Assembly: GCA_037783415.1 (NCBI GenBank)
Contig: JAZGTN010000061.1
Location: 1 to 64,000, forward strand
Reading direction: 5' to 3'
DNA: 64,000 nt
DNA from: Leptasterias polaris
Taxonomy: Eukaryota > Echinodermata > Asteroidea > Forcipulatida > Asteriidae
The notes under the pieces were generated by a model, which searched no databases, was not told the origin of the DNA, and saw only the letters and a program-made list of their open reading frames with translations. Positions 61,864 to 64,000 of the stretch are shown here, in pieces (positions within the stretch are counted from its first letter, which is position 1; every line of letters begins with the position of its first letter). Position numbers and translations under genes: made by a program.

Positions 61864-63530
61864 CTAAACATTGAAAAGAAACACAAAAATGATTATATTC
61901 AGCTTGCTATTCTTAATAGTCATGAGGAGACAATTTGGGCCACATAGACTCACTTACATCTAGCAGTCAACACATATTATATTATTAGCTTATCACATAA
62001 AACTCTTTCTCAGCATAATCATTAGTGTGTTTTGGCCGAGGCAGTCAAGCGCATCGTGAACTCATGTCATGGTGACTGTCATCAGGATGTGGGTTCGCAT
62101 CCCTATCATGACATTTGTGCCCTTGAGCAAGACACTTAACTATAATTGCTTACCATCATTACCCCCGGTAAATGGGTACCTGCCAGCAGAGATGTTTCTT
62201 GAGAGTAACTTAGCTTAATGCGCTTCTTACTTAGCAGCACAGGCTGATTAAGATGGTTTAAGGAAACAAATAAATGGAGAATTGACCGGGGTAATAATGT
62301 TCAAGCACAATGAGCATAACTGCATGACAGATTAGGCAAAAACAATAAAATAAATAAACAAACATAAATTAATGCACAAGCCCGAGTAGAAGACCGTTAA
62401 ATACAGCACTTGCGGTCCGTATCAAATGAGACCAAAGGTCGAGTCCGATATGGGATGCATATATATCTTTATTCCACCCAAATGTGCGTGATAACGAATT
62501 TATCGTCCAGTCAGCAACTTCAGAAAAATTTTAAGGATAAAACTCAAACAGAACAAAAAAGTTCCTTCATTTTTTATTCAGGTGTGATATTTGGCCTTTG
62601 GAAAAAAGTAGGGCAAAGTAGTAAATGGGCTGGTCTACATGATTGGACTTTTATATAGTTTCTATGCTGTTTAATAACCATTTTGCCAGCCCTTCTGAAG
62701 GGGGGGGGGGGGACGGAAATCAGACCTAGGAAGTAGGAAGACTATCATGCCTGTTTATTTAACTTGTCATCAGGTTTCAACCAAGCCCATGCAAACACCT
62801 TCCATAAATGAATAATCTACTCTAGGCACTACAAATCTGAAAGCTGTTTACTCATAAATTGTTACGCCACACAGAGCTGCCAACATTTGCATCTTGTAAT
62901 CAGGGAGATTTTGACCAATCAGGGAGATATTAAGAATTGCATTAACGTAATGGGGAACAAAGTTTCCATAATCAGGGAGATTGTCAAATTTATTCATCAG
63001 AACATGGAAAGATTGGTTTATTTTCAGTGAGCTTTCTGCAGAATCAGGGAGAAATGGCAGCAGTGCATGATAAACTGCAAATCTACTGTGCTTCCGCTGT
63101 GATGATCCACTGTAAAAAAAAAAGGGTAAAAATTACCCAACTTTTTACCCAACGTTGGTTCAAATATCAGCCCCACCAGTATTGGGGCAATTATTGCCCA
63201 ACAGCCGTTGGGTAAACCATTTACTAAATTATTGGGCAAACCCAACTACACATAGTTGGTTAATTCTAATTACACAGCTGTTGGATATGCTTTGGATACC
63301 ATTTATTGGTTAAAAGTATTTGTTCATATACTGGGCACTTTTCAACCAACTGTTATAGTGAATATTTTATTGAATTATTGGGCTTGTTTAAAGTATATAT
63401 CCATTCATTGGTAATTTTTTTCACCAATTGTTGGTAAATGTTGTATCCAATTATTGGGATTGTTTAAATTTTTGTGATAAGTCGTACAACCAGGCATATA
63501 AACGATCTTTTCCACAATGGCAATCGGTGG
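61864..63530. other. RPTP intron 5' of D1, repeats only
   Basis: It contains a plus-strand SINE (62030-62180, 'GAGCAAGACACTTAACTATA'), poly-G (about 62700-62712), the second AATCAGGGAGA repeat (62876-63065), and a degenerate 'ATTATTGGG/TTGGGTAAA' repeat field (63110-63480). No RPTP membrane or extracellular exon is visible. Confidence 0.5.
62876..63065. repeat. Interspersed repeat with AATCAGGGAGA motifs, copy 2
   Basis: Co-linear with 53812-54002, including 'CATAATCAGGGAGATTGTCA' and 'GAGCTTTCTGCAGAATCAGG'. Non-coding. Confidence 0.6.
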
Positions 63531-63547
63531 CGAACTGTGCCCTTGGC

Positions 63548-63963
63548 GTCTCTCTCACAAACGTGAGGTTGCCCAGTAGTTTATAGATGCCTTGGAAGGT
63601 TAGTTTTTAACTAAATAAAGTTTGTTTCCAGTTCAGTTGTTGTACACAGTCGTGACAGTTGCAGTGCAAGCAATGCAGTGATAGTTCCATGCATGTATTG
63701 TCTTACATGTACATGTACATGTACTACACACACATACAACACAACATACACGCATACATGCCACGGGACGCGGCGTTGCACATAACGGCATGATAAAACT
63801 GAAAATAATTCAACGGTAGTGTCACTGTGTTGCTTGCTCTGCAACTGTCACGACGACTATGTACGACTGAATAGGAAACACAACTTCATTTTTAGTTAAA
63901 AACTAACCTTCAATGTGGATCTATAACCACTGGGCAACCCCGCTCGTTTAAGAGAGACGACAC
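63548..63963. repeat. Inverted repeat arms of about 75 bp
   Basis: The plus-strand arm 63548-63622 ('GAGGTTGCCCAGTAGTTTATAG', read in two parts, then 'GAAGGTTAGTTTTTAACTAA') matches the reverse complement of 63890-63963. About 265 bp lie between, including a TACATGTA/ACACAC simple run (63705-63760). It could be a small DNA transposon or a duplicated exon-like unit. The ATG near 63989 on the minus strand opens a frame of only 26 codons. Confidence 0.5.
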
Positions 63964-64000
63964 AGTCACAGCCACTCCTCCACTCGCCATGTTGGAAAAT

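Noticed and set aside
1..64000. CRISPR array, prophage, toxin-antitoxin or defence island
   Set aside because: Tandem repeats here have no unique spacers and all genes are intron-bearing animal genes.

Overview
The window looks like nuclear DNA of an animal with intron-rich genes, most likely a marine invertebrate deuterostome. Three conserved animal genes are split into short exons with GT..AG introns. The intergenic and intronic DNA is AT-rich and full of short inverted-repeat transposons, tRNA-derived SINEs, minisatellites and TACATGTA-type simple sequence. An echinoderm (sea star-like) source is my best guess, but this rests on repeat style only. I see no bacterial operons, CRISPR arrays, phage genes or rRNA.

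Layout. Positions 1-6499 are the 3' flank of the first gene and hold mainly MITEs. Positions 6500-25049 (minus strand) carry an SSX2IP/ADIP/Msd1 homologue in 11 coding exons (704 aa as assembled). Its first coding exon has a 3' splice site 9 nt before the ATG, so a non-coding exon lies further up. That 5' region (25050 to about 36500) holds the second of two inverted copies of a 1.32-kb hAT-like element. The first copy is in intron 1, so the two flank the first coding exon. Positions 36794-42846 (plus strand) carry a PHF24/GINIP homologue in 9 coding exons (382 aa) with a PHD-type zinc module and EF-hand-like loops. Two pairs of adjacent near-perfect hairpins lie in and just before this gene. 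Positions 44149-45600 (minus strand) may hold a small acidic-protein locus that I do not recognise. Positions 49407-61863 (minus strand) carry the tandem phosphatase region (15 exons, 552 aa, 5' incomplete) of a receptor-type protein tyrosine phosphatase. Its first domain is intact and its second domain is catalytically degenerate. A broken LINE reverse transcriptase sits inside one of its introns (57826-59810).

The three genes do not form a pathway. SSX2IP is a centrosome and cell-junction adaptor, PHF24 is a G-alpha-i binding regulator known from vertebrate neurons, and the RPTP is a membrane signalling enzyme.

The most unusual item is a 51-bp minisatellite at 49697-50070. It repeatedly duplicates an exon end together with its 5' splice site, which places seven GTAAGC donors in a row at the junction of the last two RPTP exons. 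Other items of note are a transposon end that forms part of an SSX2IP 5' splice site, nested transposons whose empty site can be read from the sister copy, and a foldback carrying a perfect match to the histone 3' stem-loop consensus. I did not find a new multi-gene system.
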